A DNA stretch of 64,000 nucleotides from Flabesymbios commensalis (GCA_964017125.1 OZ024907.1:25110476-25174475), one strand, 5' to 3'. Counted from the stretch's first letter, positions 35,826 through 48,334 are shown. Made by a program: numbers and translations. The notes: a model not told the origin generated them from the letters alone.

Positions 35826-36500
35826 CCACCTGTAAGAATGAGCTTGTGGATATTGTATCAAAAACCGACTGGCCGAAATCGGGTTGGCAAATCACTCCCC
35901 ATCATGTTTTCCATTGTTAGAACAGCTGGCGCAAGTCCTGCCGAACTAACAAATGGAAAATCATATGTTTGGTTCTTCACAAAGTTTATTGCATCTGGCG
36001 CAAGTCCGGATGCATCCTGCCCATACTTGCTAGCACTGATTTCAGCAGCTGGTGCAAATCCTGATGCTAGAATAAACTAATTCCACCTGTAAGAATGAGC
36101 TTGTGGATATTGTATCAAAAAAACCGGCTGGCCGAAATCGGGTTGGCAAATCACTCCCCATCCTGTTTTCCATTGTTAGAACAGCTGGCGCAAGTCCTGC
36201 CGAACTAACAAATGAAAAATCATATGTTTGGTTTTTCACAAAGTTTATTGCATCCTGCCCATCCTTGCTAGCACTGATTTCAGCAGCTGGCGCAAATCCA
36301 GTTGGCATATCACTCCCCATCATGTTTGCTATAGTTAGAACAGCTGGCGCAAGTCCTGCCGAACTAACAAATGAATAATCATATGTTTGGTTCTTCATGA
36401 AGTTCATTGCATCTGGCGCAAGTTCGGATGCATCCTGTCTATCATTACTAGCACTGATTTCAGCAGCTGGCGCAAGTCCTGATGCTAGATTAATCAAGCT
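35826..36500. repeat. GGCGCAAGTCC array, ~250-bp units, open both strands
   Basis: Three tandem units start at about 35826, 36080 and, without its left part, 36308. Each carries the core CAGCTGGCGCAAGTCCTGCC and CATCTGGCGCAAGTCCGGAT; the second lacks an internal segment. Short sub-repeats of GCTGGCGCAAGTCCTGATGC recur within units. Both strands are open: minus reads SSAGLAPAVLT..., PTGFAPAAEISAS..., plus reads VRTAGASPAELTN..., ISAAGANPDAR. The minus frame is 151 codons over the whole array. It is less AT-rich than the surroundings. This could be a repetitive coding exon, but I recognise no family and no clear splice sites decide it. Confidence 0.7.
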
Positions 36501-36844
36501 AGACAGAGAGCATCATGTAGTTGGCGTATAAGGCATGCAATAATTACTGCGGCCTGTAACAACTGGCCAAGTCTTGTTGTAACTGACCTTGTATTTATTG
36601 ACTAATAATATGTTCTTGCAGTAGTTTAATTGAATAATTATATTGCTTTTACCTTACACTCCTACACTTGGATACTCTTCCGAATTATTTTAATTTACAA
36701 ATTATTTATTATATATATATATATCTAAGTAAGAATGATGAAAGATTTAATTCTTGTGGTCCTATTATTATTGTTATTATTATTTAATTTCAAAGCAGCT
36801 GGATCACTAAGCTTTACAAAACAAACAACAAAGAAGAAAACTTA
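36501..36844. other. No feature seen
   Basis: AT-rich, with (AT)n at 36711-36724 and a TTATTATTGTTATTATTATT patch at 36765-36785. No gene. Confidence 0.45.
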
Positions 36845-38600
36845 GAAAGAAAAAGGTGACCCAAAACATAATTTCGTAGGATCCACTTGAAACCTAAGGT
36901 CACTTTGGCAAAGCCAGAGAATGGCCTACAGGAAAACCAGCCCCTGGGATTATTCCAGAGTAATCACAAATTGGCATAATTGCATTAATTATATAAAATG
37001 AAATCAAGAAATTATCAACTATATCTCTTCTCATTAATTTAAATTATTACTAATGAGAACGTTAAATCTTAACTTCCTAACATGAATTATTTTTAAATAT
37101 CCTTATGAGCACTAATATTGTATATTTTAATTTGAGATTAAGAGTGGCTGGTATGTATGCTTCATTGACCAAAAGTAACAAAAAAAAGAAAACTCCAATC
37201 AAAGAGGAATCAGTGGGTCCACCACAAATTGGCATCAGCCAATGTGATTATCGCCTCCAGAGTTTATCAATTCTTGCTAAATCAAATCCTAGAAACAACA
37301 ATTGCTCCTCTTATTTATTTATATTATTTGGAAATTAAAGGTGACCCAAAACATAACTTCGTAGGATCCACTTGAAACCTAAGGTCACTTTGGCAAAGCC
37401 AGAGAATGGCCTACAGGAAAACCAGCCCCTGGGATTATTCCAGAGTCATCACAAATTGGCATAATTGCATTAATTATATAAAATGAAATCAAGAAATTAT
37501 CAACTATATCTCTTAACCTTAATTTAAATTATTACTAATGAGAACGTTAAATCTTAACTTCCTAACATGAATTATTTTTAAATATCCTTATGAGCACTAA
37601 TATTGTATATTTTAATTTGAGATTAAGAGTGGCTGGTATGTATGCTTCATTGACCAAAAGTAACAAAAAAAAAAGAAAACTCCAATCAAAGAGGAATTAG
37701 TGGGTCCACCACAAATTGGCATCAGCCAATGTGATTATCGCCTCCAGAGTTTATCAATTCTTGCTAAATCAAATCCTAGAAACAACAATTGCTCCTCTTA
37801 TTTATTTATATTATTTGGAAATTTTTGCCCTACAAATCACACGATAAAATGTACCCAAAAAATTTAAGTAACAAAGATGAAACTCCTAAAAATGAGGAAA
37901 AAGGCCAAAAACATATGTTCCTGACAACAAGACCTATCTGAAACCCCATAAGGCCGCAGTGGCAATGCCAAAGAATGGCCCACAGGAAAAACAGTTCCTG
38001 AAAGGAATCAGTGAGTCAACCACAAATTGGCATAAATGCATAAAAGCAGCCAAAGTGGTTATCGCCTCCAGAGTTAATCAATCTTTGTTAAACAAATTCT
38101 CTGAGACAATTATCATTGATTTATAAAATTAATATTGTCTATTGCATTAAAGTGAGCACCATCTCAAATGTTTACTCAGCGAATCACAACAAGAATCAAT
38201 CTTCTTATCAAGATAATTTATAAAGTTGACCCTGCAAATCACACAATAAAATGTACCCAAAAAATTTAAGTAACAAAGATGAAACTCCCAACGAGGAAAA
38301 AGGCCAAAAACATATGTTCCTGACAACAAGACCTATCTGAAACCCCATAAGGCCGCAGTGGCAATGCCAAAGAATGGCCCACAGGAAAAACAGTTCCTGA
38401 AAGGAATCAGTGAGTCAACCACAAACTAGCATAAAAGCAGCTCAAGTGGTTATCGCCTCAAGAGTTAATCAATCCTTGTTAAACAAATTCTCTGACACAA
38501 TTATCGTCGATTTATAAAATTAATATTGTCTAAAGTGAACGCCATCTCAAATTTTTACTCAGCGAATCACAACAAGTTAACATAGTACTTTTTCACCTGA
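36845..38600. repeat. Local array of 390-490-bp duplicated units
   Basis: Two nearly identical units (about 36850-37335 and 37336-37820) begin AAGGTGACCCAAAACATAA and end in TTATTTATATTATTTGGAAA. Two more diverged but mutually similar units follow (about 37830-38215 and 38225-38600), with shared wording such as AAGAATGGCC.ACAGGAAAA, TTGGCATAA and GGTTATCGCCTCCAGAGTT. The pairs differ from each other more than within, so at least two rounds of duplication occurred. No coding is supported. Confidence 0.88.
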
Positions 38601-40018
38601 ATAAAACCAAAATTTTTATATAACAAAGATGAAACTATTTTCCATCTCCCTTGACATATTAAAAGTTATGGAAGCATCATCCAAACCCAAATTTGGATGC
38701 AAAAATGCAAATGATTTTTTCATTATGTTATTCCGCAAATGTTTAATAAATGAGAAACCGATCAGTGTTACTCTGCATTATGAGAATTCTTGTTTTATGC
38801 TCAATTTGTTAAATTTGATAATTTAATAACAACGGAAATTCACGATTGAAACAAAGAATGAGTGAACGATAATGTAAGGTTTAGAGACTGACTAGACCAC
38901 ATGGAAAGCCAACAATGTCAATGAGACAAAGATAAGGGTCATAATCCAAATAATTGGTCAGACAGATTCAATAACAACCACGCAAAGCTGTTATCAAATA
39001 TATACACAAACTATTAAAAATATTTGTAACATAAATTTTATTTTTAGATCTTTATAGTCATATAAAAATAAAGTATAGACAGCTACAAATTTTTTATGTG
39101 CAATTGGTTATCTCCTCAAAAAGTTCATCAAATCTTGCTATTTTAAATCAAATTTAAAACTGGTGAACTATCACCACTCTCATTGATTTAAATTAAATCA
39201 AAATTACATGGTCATTGTGCTTTTAACTTAATTTAAAGTTAACACTAGCGCTTAAATTTCTAAGATTTTATATTTTTTAGACTACATTTTATTAAAATCA
39301 TGAAAGAACAGTCCAAACCAAATTTAATCCAGATGAATTTTGTATTATGAATTTGTCACTCCAAAAATATGTCACTAGTGACTGGAAGTGCTGCCGACTA
39401 TTACACTAATAATGACGATTCAACCAGTCTTATGGTAGACTAGTCTACATCATATATTTTAATTTTAATTCCATGAAAATGAGGTTAAGCAGCGCAAATT
39501 TTTTGATTTCATGAAATGAAACGAAAAGCGATTAGACTAGGCCTATATACGTTTTTGTAGACAGCCACAATTTTGTAATGTGCAATGTCTAGAATTACAC
39601 TATTAGATTTAAATGAATTAGACCAAAGTCTAGTCCTAGCCCTGGCCTAGGGCGGCTAGGCCAGGAGCCTATGGCCATAGTCTATACTAGTCTATAGTAT
39701 AGTCTGAGTCTACTAACAGTTAGAGTAACAATTAGAGCCGAGTCTAGACACAATCTAGACTCAAGTAACTTTGACATTTGATTAACAGCGCGTACGGATA
39801 ATACTATAAATAATAGTTAATAAAAACACGAATTCAGCGTGAGCGATAATATAAGAATTTGAAGTGGACTTAGCCACGTGACTGCGACCGGATCGATGTC
39901 GGCGATGTCAATCGAAGTCATAATCTAAAAAACCACTGACACATGGTTGAATATATTCAAAAACAATGCAAAACTATATCTATCATATAAAAGAACTATT
40001 GAAACGTATTTAAAATAC
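38601..40018. other. No gene; faint older array units
   Basis: A GGTTATCTCCTCAAAAAGTT/CATCAAATCTTGCT segment near 39106 echoes the GGTTATCGCCTC...ATCAATTCTTGCT part of the preceding array. It is probably an older unit. The rest is AT-rich with repeated CTAGTCTA words at 39590-39730. Confidence 0.45.
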
Positions 40019-40245
40019 AAGATTTTCTTGATAGACATAGAATCTGCTATATAAATTTATATTTCTTTCGGATTAATTTCTGGTTTGAACTACCCTCAAG
40101 ATTTCATTGCTAAAAGAGACTGTTACAAACAAATCGAGATCCGAACAAACCACGAATTACATAGCTTGGGATTCGCCTAAGATTAATAATCTATTTTGTG
40201 TCCGATAAAAAGAGCTTTCATTTTACGAAAACTCTGTATTTATAC
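40019..40245. repeat. Dispersed ~225-bp repeat, copy of 34268-34500
   Basis: Runs from GATTTTCTTGATAGACATAG to GAAAACTCTGTATTTAT and matches 34272-34500 almost base for base. Same orientation, about 5.7 kb apart. There are no TG...CA ends and no protein-coding interior between the copies, so I do not read the pair as long terminal repeats. Confidence 0.88.
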
Positions 40246-40670
40246 ATGTGGTGCTCGAACACCAATGCGGTCAAATCGTAAATACGGTCAAATACACGTA
40301 ATTCTTGACCGTGCTTGAGCACATTGGCGGGAATCTATATACAGGTCTACCTGCTCGCAGGGCAAAATCGAATTATGGCGACTATTCAAAAATTAAAAAA
40401 TATCCCCGCATGCACGATATCAATTAAATTTAGCTATAAGTACAGAAAGGAGTGACTGACTGTTTTAACGCGATTCGTGTTTTTTTTCTGCAGAGAAAAC
40501 CACTTGTGTCTGTTTTTAGACCATATATTAAATGTCAGTAGCAGCGGATAGAGCACGAGTGGTAACACAATACGGAGTTAGAAGATAGGCTTCGTCTCGT
40601 TTTTCTCACACGCACCGTAGACTAATTAGCTCGGAATAATTAATTGACCTATACTTTTAATATCCACCTG
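40246..40670. other. No recognised gene
   Basis: Contains an imperfect inverted pair, GTGCTCGAACACCAATG.GGTC against GACCGTGCTTGAGCACATTGG (40250-40330), of unknown origin. Otherwise featureless. Confidence 0.45.
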
Positions 40671-41015
40671 TTAGAGCGACACACAAGGTCAAAAATCATC
40701 CGAAAGCCAACATTTTATTTTGGATCCTGTTCTAATACTTTGGTATTTTTATAATATGTGCACATGTCCGTAGACTAGGATTGCGGAAGTCTTATAAACT
40801 TTGGGTTGCTGTGACAACGTAGCAAGTGCGCCGAAAACCCCGATTATCAATTAATCCTGTATTTCTTATTTTGGACATACATTTTTCTATTTCTCCTTTG
40901 ACTGGTTAAACTTAAAAAAAACTTACGCAATTCTAATCTATGGACATGCTGACATTATGGATATATCAAGGAACCAAAATAAAAATGTTCATTTTGGCCT
41001 GATTGTGTCGCTTTA
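40671..41015. mobile_element. TTAGAGCGACACA palindromic MITE, complete
   Basis: Left end TTAGAGCGACACA, right end TGTGTCGCTTTAA. Inner stems pair ACATGTCCGTAGACTAGGAT against ATTCTAATCTATGGACATG, with GTAGCAAGTGCG in the centre. A partial copy is at 22600-22806. No coding capacity. Confidence 0.82.
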
Positions 41016-41395
41016 ACTGGGGCATTTCGTTTTAGAGAAAACAGGTTATACAAAGTTTTTTCTGTATAGTAAAATACCCGTTCATGAATGATTTTACGAC
41101 ATAGATATTCAAAGTCCATTAATTATTATTGAGTCTGTTCTGAAACTTTTACAAGTCTGAAGATCCAATTGTAATTTTTCCGTCATTTTTTAACCGTAAT
41201 GACAGAAAAGGTTAACTCAAAAACCTTATTATTTATTATAAATTATATATTGGGACTTTTCATTTTCTTCTAACTGCTAATCGCTGTTGGGTCGAAAAGT
41301 GTTAATCTGTACAGCGGCAATTATATATTACTAGAAGTTCACCTGAATGTCAACTTTCAAAATTAATTTGAAATTCGATTTGAAATTATAATTTG
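41016..41395. other. No feature seen
   Basis: AT-rich interval between a MITE and a SINE, without recognisable content. Confidence 0.4.
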
Positions 41396-41560
41396 ACAAT
41401 GTAATGAAATGAATCGGGCTTTAGGCCACCTTTGTGCACATATAGGCTAAACTGGGCCAGGAGAACCTCCTGAGGATGGTGAGATGATTGAGATGACACT
41501 GTCCTCCAGACACAGGTTTCGAAATTCGAGCCCTGGCGGTCTGAGGCCGAGCAAATTTGA
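41396..41560 (-). mobile_element. tRNA-derived SINE, 5'-truncated copy
   Basis: On the minus strand it reads GCTCGGCCTCAGACCGCCAGGG, then TCATCTCACCATCCTCAGGAG and the tail CCCGATTCATTTCATTACA. It aligns with the copy at 6612-6787 but lacks the first part of the tRNA-like head. About 15 extra bases (TATGTGCACAAAGG region) lie before the tail. Confidence 0.82.
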
Positions 41561-43392
41561 CAATGTAGGCTTGTCGACAAACAACAGTGCACCTCCGACA
41601 AATATGATTTGAAAAAATAAATCACTGGCGAGTTTTCCTCCATATTCGAAAAACATCAAATTTGACCACTTCTAAAACTTATCTCAAAACACACCTTTTT
41701 TAAATGGTTTGTTTCAGTGGGACTACCGGTATATATGTATAGCATATCGAATAGTCTTTGACCAGATTTTCGGGGCTTAGAAGCTTTGGGTTATTATTAT
41801 TCTTTTTGGTATTATTATTATTCAAGTTATTATTATTGTAATTGTTATTATTGTAATTATTAATAATAATATTGCAAAACGTTATTTTAAGAAAATTGGA
41901 CATCTAATAAGGCTTATATCATGTATATGGTATCACTATATCTAATTAAATTTCAAATTACAACGAGGAATTACGTTTAATCTATTTCCGTGAGCTTTAA
42001 ATTAATTGAATTTAACCCATTTCAGTAACATTTTTATGCGTTGGTACCATGTGGTCATTTTTCTTAAAATTGTCACGTCCTAATATAAATAACCTGCTTA
42101 AACAAGCTCGAGTTGAATTTATTCAATTGAATTAGCTTAGGCTATATCAACACAAGATGAAAAAGCTGTCAATTAAAGTACTAAATTTAAAAAAAGTTGA
42201 TTTGAATATAGTTTACACTGACAATAGGTGATTGACAATATTTGATTTAAAATATCTTTGTTAAAAAGGAATCAGCTCTGCCCACATTTATTTGCGTCAA
42301 AACAGCTTCTCAATATGGATTGGTTGAACGTGGTTCATTATAATGAGCATAATTAGATACGGTACACATATAAACCATCCTGGTTAGAGAATTTGACACG
42401 TTTATTCAAATAGTTTTCAAATGTTAAAATTAATAGTCAAGATTTATCGTGCTTTCTAGCTTTAATTGAAACAAATCATTACTACGCCACTTTCTGGTTA
42501 TGTCAGCTTGAATTTCTTTCGAATGCAATCTGCTTTATTGTTGTCAGCATGATTTGATCTGGGTTTATGATATTTGTTGTGTTTTATTCGAGCCCGTAAA
42601 TATGTCATTTTGTTAACACGACTCAAAAGTAGCATTATCTATCCTACTTGAGATTTAAATTTGAGGGATACTTTTTAAAATATGTTTTATTAAGTACACG
42701 TAGCACGTGTGCTAATGATCGTCTGGACCTGTTTAAAGCAGCACTCACGCTCACCTGAATGGCAGCAGAGCGCTGTTGTCAATGCTGAGCCGCACAGCGG
42801 TGGGCGCTGACCTTTTACAAAATATTTAGTTCGAAGTGAGTGACAGAACGTCAGGACGGAACTGGCATCAATAGGAATCTTGGTGAATGTATAAATATTC
42901 GGCTAAAATATAAACCTTGTATGCAAAATATGTCAACATTGGCATCACGTTATGGCAGGGTATAATTTCTACGCTTTAACACCAACATTTGTAAAAGCTC
43001 TTCTGCCATATTGAATTTTTTTCCGTCAAACTGATTAAATCAACGTCCAAGAAAAACTGCATTTAACACTTGTACATACTTATCTACTATGACTTAATTT
43101 TATTAATTAATTTTAGTTGTTTTTATGCTAGAGGTCCTACTTGAATGATGAGCTAGTAATTTTACTAACGTTAGTACTGAACGTCCATAGTGTCCCAAAT
43201 GAAATTATTTACCACGGTTTCGCATATTCTGTAGAATGGTTCATTAGAAAATCGAAATTAGATGGCAAAAAAACGAAAATATCTATTCGTCTCTTCGAGG
43301 AGAAAACTTGCTCCAAGCTGTATACCTGTATTTTTTACCACAAGGAATTCTACGAATAAGCTTTTGTATGTGTCACTTGGACAAATGATTGA
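41561..43392. other. No recognised gene
   Basis: AT-rich with an ATTATTATT tract at 41791-41875. A GC-richer stretch at 42735-42815 (GCAGCACTCACGCTCACCTG, GCCGCACAGCGGTGGGCGC) stands out but has no clear splice sites, open frame or RNA structure. Confidence 0.45.
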
Positions 43393-43760
43393 AGGGACAT
43401 GCTCAGGTCTAAAATCATCAAAAAAACGGTTATTTTATTTTTGCTTCTTAATATGACTATATGATGTAAACATGTCCATAGACTAGAACTGCAAAAGTTT
43501 TTAAATTTTTGTGCTGCGCACTTACCAGTTAGGCTAGATATAGAGACGAAATTCCCGTATTTCTTATTTTTGACATGGTTGTCAATAATTAGAAATCAGA
43601 AATTTCGTCTCTATATCTAGCCTAACTGGTGAATGCGCAGCACAAAAATTTAAACAAAATGTAGTTCTAGTCTATGGTCATGTTTACATCATATGGTCAT
43701 ATTATTAAGCTAAAATAAAATCACCGATTTTTTGATGATTTTAGACCTGGGCATGTCCCT
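43393..43760. mobile_element. AGGGACATGCCCAGGTC long palindromic MITE, complete
   Basis: Outer stem: AGGGACATGCTCAGGTCTAA pairs with TTAGACCTGGGCATGTCCCT, and pairing continues through CATCATATGGTCATATTA/TAATATGACTATATGATG to an inner stem around CGAAATTCCCGTATTTC. Arms of about 170 bp cover almost the whole element. A truncated copy is at 33111. Confidence 0.92.
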
Positions 43761-43786
43761 GTAAAAAATCCCAAATGGGAGCTTTG

Positions 43787-44200
43787 ACCTACTTTTGGTT
43801 CAGTACTATGGCTTAATTAGATGTTTTGACATACATTTCCGGACCATATCGCATGTCTGATTGTCTTCAAATTTGCACACGACACCTCTATGGGGTCTGG
43901 ATGTGCCTCTGGGGGTAACTGTACTTTGACCTACTTTTGGTTCAGTACCATAGCCTAATTAGATAATTCGGAGCATATCTCAGGAAATACTTCCTCGATT
44001 GTATTTACATTTCGCACACAGCACCTCTTGACTGGGGGGGGGGGGGGGGGTCAAGGATGTAACTGTTATTTGACCTACTTTTGGTTCAGTACTAGGCATA
44101 TGGCTAAAATTAGATGTTTTGACATACACGTCTGGAACATATCTCAAGAACTTCTTTTTCGATGGTCTTCAAATTTTGCAGACAACACCCACAAGTAAGT
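43787..44200. repeat. ~140-bp tandem array, 3 units
   Basis: Each unit begins with TTTGACCTACTTTTGGTTCA (about 43787, 43925 and 44070) and continues through AATTAGAT.TTT..GACATAC, CATATC and TTCAAATTTGCA-like blocks. A G run of 15 separates units 2 and 3. Degenerate and non-coding. Confidence 0.82.
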
Positions 44201-45734
44201 AATGTATTCCTCAATTTTATCCCGAAATGTTCTATAAACTTGTGGGTTTCAGTAAAAAAACGGCATCGGAAGTAGTAATTCATTCTATTTTGATAACAAC
44301 CAAATATTACTTTATCTTATAAATCTGCGATCAAGCCATACTATACAATAAATTAAAATGTTGTTGGTAATCGTAATCTTATGTTTATTTATTCGTTTGT
44401 TTTCTTGCATGTACTCTCGATAGGTGGCTTCAGCATCGTTTTTGCACATTTTTCTGAGTGTTACCGAGTCAACCGCGGTAGATAAGTTATGGCGAGTACC
44501 ATATAGTGGGTGCAGACTTAATGAAGGATTGTAGTACGTGATTCGCGAAAAGCGAAAAACGCTTATTCTGGATCTTTGCACTGGTGACCATTCATTCAGA
44601 TTTTTTGCACTATGCTACATGTAGACCGTCAACAAATCCTAACCGTAATTATCACAGTTTTCACCAGTAATTATATTACCATCTATTGGTATGTAAGAGT
44701 GTAGTTATCTGATCAAATTAACAGGCTCTAAAAATGCATGAAACCAATTGAAGCTCAACCAAAACATAACATTCACATTTCCGATATATAATTCATAGGT
44801 CAAAAATTAATTTATTCATATCATTTTTTATCATTACACATCATTAACACTACGTCATCAAATAATAATAACATGCAAGTATTTGTCATAATTCAAAATA
44901 GTTCCCATGGGATTAAAGGTGTGTCTTAATATCCATGGTGACAAAATAAAGTTCCTCACTATCACAAACTTTTCATACAGTAGATGAAAAACGCAGGCCT
45001 ATGAGCGACATGCGCGTAACTAATTGAAAGCAACATGCACATGGAAAGTAAATCACAATTTTTTTAAATCATAAAACGAAATTATAACAACACATATAAT
45101 AGCAGTTGACATTCCAAGATCTCTCTAGCTAGTACTAAACCACAATGACCCGCCGCCACTAGGATAAGTATGCTCAAAATATATCACCGAAGCAATACAC
45201 CGTTATGCAACAACTAGTAGCCCAATTAATTATCAATATAATAACTAAACATTAATGTATTAGTTCAGTGATGAAGGAAATAGTTCAGCTTTATGTGATT
45301 TAGTATTAGATAATCAAAAAGAATAAAATCCAATGACCCGAATTTTTAATCAAATAGATTACTTATCGTTTGCACACAAAATATATTCAACATGTTTAAC
45401 ACGCCAAAGTGCACAAATTTAATGTATAATTTACACTAAAAATACGAGAACTAGATGTGAAGGACATTTCAAAGCAGCAACAACGTGCAACAGACCTGAA
45501 CATCAATAATGTAAACATAAAGCGTATTGTAATATATAATGAAGCTTAGTATCCCCAGAAATAAAACAATATACAGTTCAGTACTTATTAATATTTTGAT
45601 AATATTAATGATTTTGCGTTATGCAAAATACTTTTCTCACACCCATAATGTCTCGAACCAGTGACAACATAATATGGAGATATTGGATGGCTCATTATTG
45701 ATCCCAAGTCTTAGACTTGTCCTCGTCAGTAACC
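44201..45734. other. No recognised gene
   Basis: AT-rich. An 89-codon minus-strand frame at 44312-44581 has no family resemblance and no decisive splice sites. Confidence 0.45.
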
Positions 45735-45868
45735 ATTTAACCGCTAAGCGCGACTCTAGTCGTTTTTAAATCATTGTTATTTGGAACGAATATTTGAAAT
45801 GTGTGGTCTCAAATTAAACAAAGTAATTTTCACCCACTTGAAGGTGAGGGTCGCAGGACAAGGGTTAA
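45735..45868. mobile_element. Diverged TTAACCC-family element
   Basis: Starts ATTTAACCGCTAAGCGCGAC and ends GACAAGGGTTAA. It contains AATTTTCACCCACTTGAAGG, the same stem word as in the element at 63517. The ends pair only weakly. Confidence 0.5.
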
Positions 45869-47325
45869 GAGGGTCAATCCAAATTAACATTGTTTGAATT
45901 CGATATCATACTAATTTATGCTTGATAACTTTACGCACAAAATTAAAATCTACAAAACAGCTACTTCTACAATTGTATCAACATACAGTGTTTCACCTAA
46001 CATCTATTCACTGCAGTCGATACAACATAAGGACCAAATGTTGGCTAAATGATGGACCAGCATCACAGACGTTTGTCCAAGATTTGCTAACATTTGCTCC
46101 ATTTTCTCCCAAGCAGTTTTACCCTGTTATGCATAATATATTCCAATTTATTTTAGCTACTTCTTTCATGCTGCATAAGTAGCATAATCAGACTGAACAC
46201 TATTCGATCATTATTTACACAATCCACTGGTTAAAAGTCAGTCAGAAAACGACATCCACTGTGGAAAATATAACAATCAATTGTATTATTGCTTCACTGT
46301 TACATTAGTATCAGAATTAAAATGTACCCTACAACTTTTAGTATCCCAGTATATTATATGATAACATGAAACTATGGCATAATAAGTGACAACATTTTTT
46401 TCAAAATAGAAAAACAAACAAAATTATAGGTATATATATATATAGTATATATATAATATATACAAGAGAGACGGGACTTGTACACAAGATAATAAGTTTA
46501 TACACCCACAACACAATTGTTGCTTGATATCGAAAAACAGTTTTTCGTTTGTTAGTTCACACAAACAGGAATTCAAATCGTGAAGCCCATTTTGAAAAGA
46601 AAATTACCAATCATCAAGGTGAATTTTTATAATTTTTATAATCCAATTTGATAATAAATATTCAATTTAAAAGTCGTTAATCAGATACTGTGTTTCGATA
46701 TCGCATAGAACAGGTAAGTGCTGTACAGACAAGTTCATTCGCGCACGCAGTCACTCTCCATCGAGCTGGACGGGGAGTGATTGTGTGCAAGGTGGGGTGA
46801 TATATTAATAACATGTCCTCAAGGACATACTTGGAAAAGTCACCCAGCCGAGCCAGAGTGGCATCGTCAGTGTGAAACACACAGCATTATACAAAATGCT
46901 ACACTATTCCGGTTATCATACAGAAATTCAAACACATACGCTGGTGTTTGTCGTCCGCCAGTTTCAAAGAGCTTGCTATGCTCATGGATTATATAATAGA
47001 TAATATAAGTATCCAGTTTTATATGTACAGCGCATTTGAACTATTGGGCTATGTAAAACCACCAGTGCCAGCCGGAGCGTGAGCTCGAACCTTTGATTAC
47101 GACCCTAAACATTGCTGTGTAGATAATGGGGTGGTCAGAGTCGTCATACATGTCAGCACTGTTCATAATAGTACGTTCCAGTAACAAAGAGTCGTTCACA
47201 ATTGTTCAGTTTGGACAGTAGCGCACCAGGTAAACGGACCCGAATGTCCTGATTTTGTATTAGAAATGGTATTATACGGAGATCAATAAAGCTTTATGAT
47301 AAACAGCTCAACATCGAGGCTTCTT
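45869..47325. other. No gene established
   Basis: Mostly AT-rich, with (TA)n at 46430-46460. The segment 46680-46890 is GC-richer and on the minus strand reads DDATLARLGDFSK ahead of a GTATGTCC donor-like site. An acceptor or start was not found, so it is not called as an exon. Confidence 0.4.
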
Positions 47326-47433
47326 TCCAGCAAACACGAGACGTCCAACCGATGGTTATTTAATGTTGGCCCAACGTCGCAGACGGTGGGCCAACATTAA
47401 AACAACATTGGGAGGATGTTTGCGTTTGCAGGA
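47326..47433. mobile_element. CAGCAAACAC short MITE
   Basis: CCAGCAAACACGAG at the left and a diverged TTTGCGTTTGCAGG at the right. The core ATGTTGGCCCAACGTCGCAG/GGTGGGCCAACAT is itself palindromic. Related to the copies at 10005 and 48335. Confidence 0.75.
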
Positions 47434-47920
47434 TAGTTCTTCTTGTTGTGCTGAGCTTTATTTGTAAGTGATAGTAGTTTCCAACTGTCGTGTCCGTATG
47501 TGTACGTGATCCGTATTGGCGTATATTTACCAGGATATAATAATACAGGTAGGACTCACGGATGACATACTTACGCATGGTAACGTAGCTCTGTTCCCAG
47601 CCTTAATCGTTTGTATCATCTCAATAATTTGTCAATATTGTTAATGCACACTTATTTTTTTGAACTCGAATAATAGAGTATATATTTGAGAAGCTTGAAG
47701 AACCAGGAAAATGTTAAATTATGGTACATTGATTGTATACAGCTATAAACAGAAATAAATGCACTCGTGAACCGAAAAATGGAAAACTCATATTTGTACC
47801 TGTCGGTCTGCATTCGAGAATAAAATATAAATAGCTGATTTTGTCTTGGAAAACAATAAGCAGACAAAATTGTGCAAAGGCTAACAACAAAAAAGTGTGA
47901 CGTTGAACTACAAAATGTAT
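47434..47920. other. No recognised gene
   Basis: AT-rich sequence up to the assembly gap. Nothing is supported. Confidence 0.4.
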
Positions 47921-48120
47921 NNNNNNNNNNNNNNNNNNNNNNNNNNNNNNNNNNNNNNNNNNNNNNNNNNNNNNNNNNNNNNNNNNNNNNNNNNNNNNNN
48001 NNNNNNNNNNNNNNNNNNNNNNNNNNNNNNNNNNNNNNNNNNNNNNNNNNNNNNNNNNNNNNNNNNNNNNNNNNNNNNNNNNNNNNNNNNNNNNNNNNNN
48101 NNNNNNNNNNNNNNNNNNNN
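47921..48120. other. Assembly gap, 200 N
   Basis: Exactly 200 undetermined bases, the fixed size of a scaffolding placeholder. The true distance is unknown. Apparent frames crossing it are meaningless. Confidence 0.99.
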
Positions 48121-48219
48121 CAACACATTTGTATAACATTTATCCAACGTCGGCACAACGTCTTCGACGTTGGTCCGTCATTACATAAATGTTATACAAA
48201 TCTTTTGTGTTTGCTGGGC
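48121..48219. mobile_element. CAGCAAACAC MITE, right part beside the gap
   Basis: ATTTGTATAACATTTATCC pairs with GTAATTACA-free arm ATAAATGTTATACAAAT. The centre is CAACGTCTTCGACGTTG, and the right end is TTTTGTGTTTGCTGGG. The left terminal repeat is presumably lost in the N block. Confidence 0.7.
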
Positions 48220-48334
48220 ATCTACTCTCTTACTACGAGCCGCCAAACCCTGTTTGGCATTACCCCTGACGTTGCTCCTGGCGTTGCCCGTGATGCCAGC
48301 ATACACGGGGCGTGCCAACCCACGGCACGTACAA

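Noticed and set aside
34268-40245. Direct repeats read as LTRs of a retroelement
   Set aside because: No TG...CA ends, no primer-binding or polypurine site, and no gag/pol-like coding between them; the intervening DNA is made of other local duplications.
44312-44581. 89-codon minus-strand frame
   Set aside because: No recognisable domain, and no splice or promoter support.
46677-46880. Possible minus-strand exon (DDATLARLGDFSK before GTATGT)
   Set aside because: No acceptor, start codon or partner exon fits; composition alone is insufficient.
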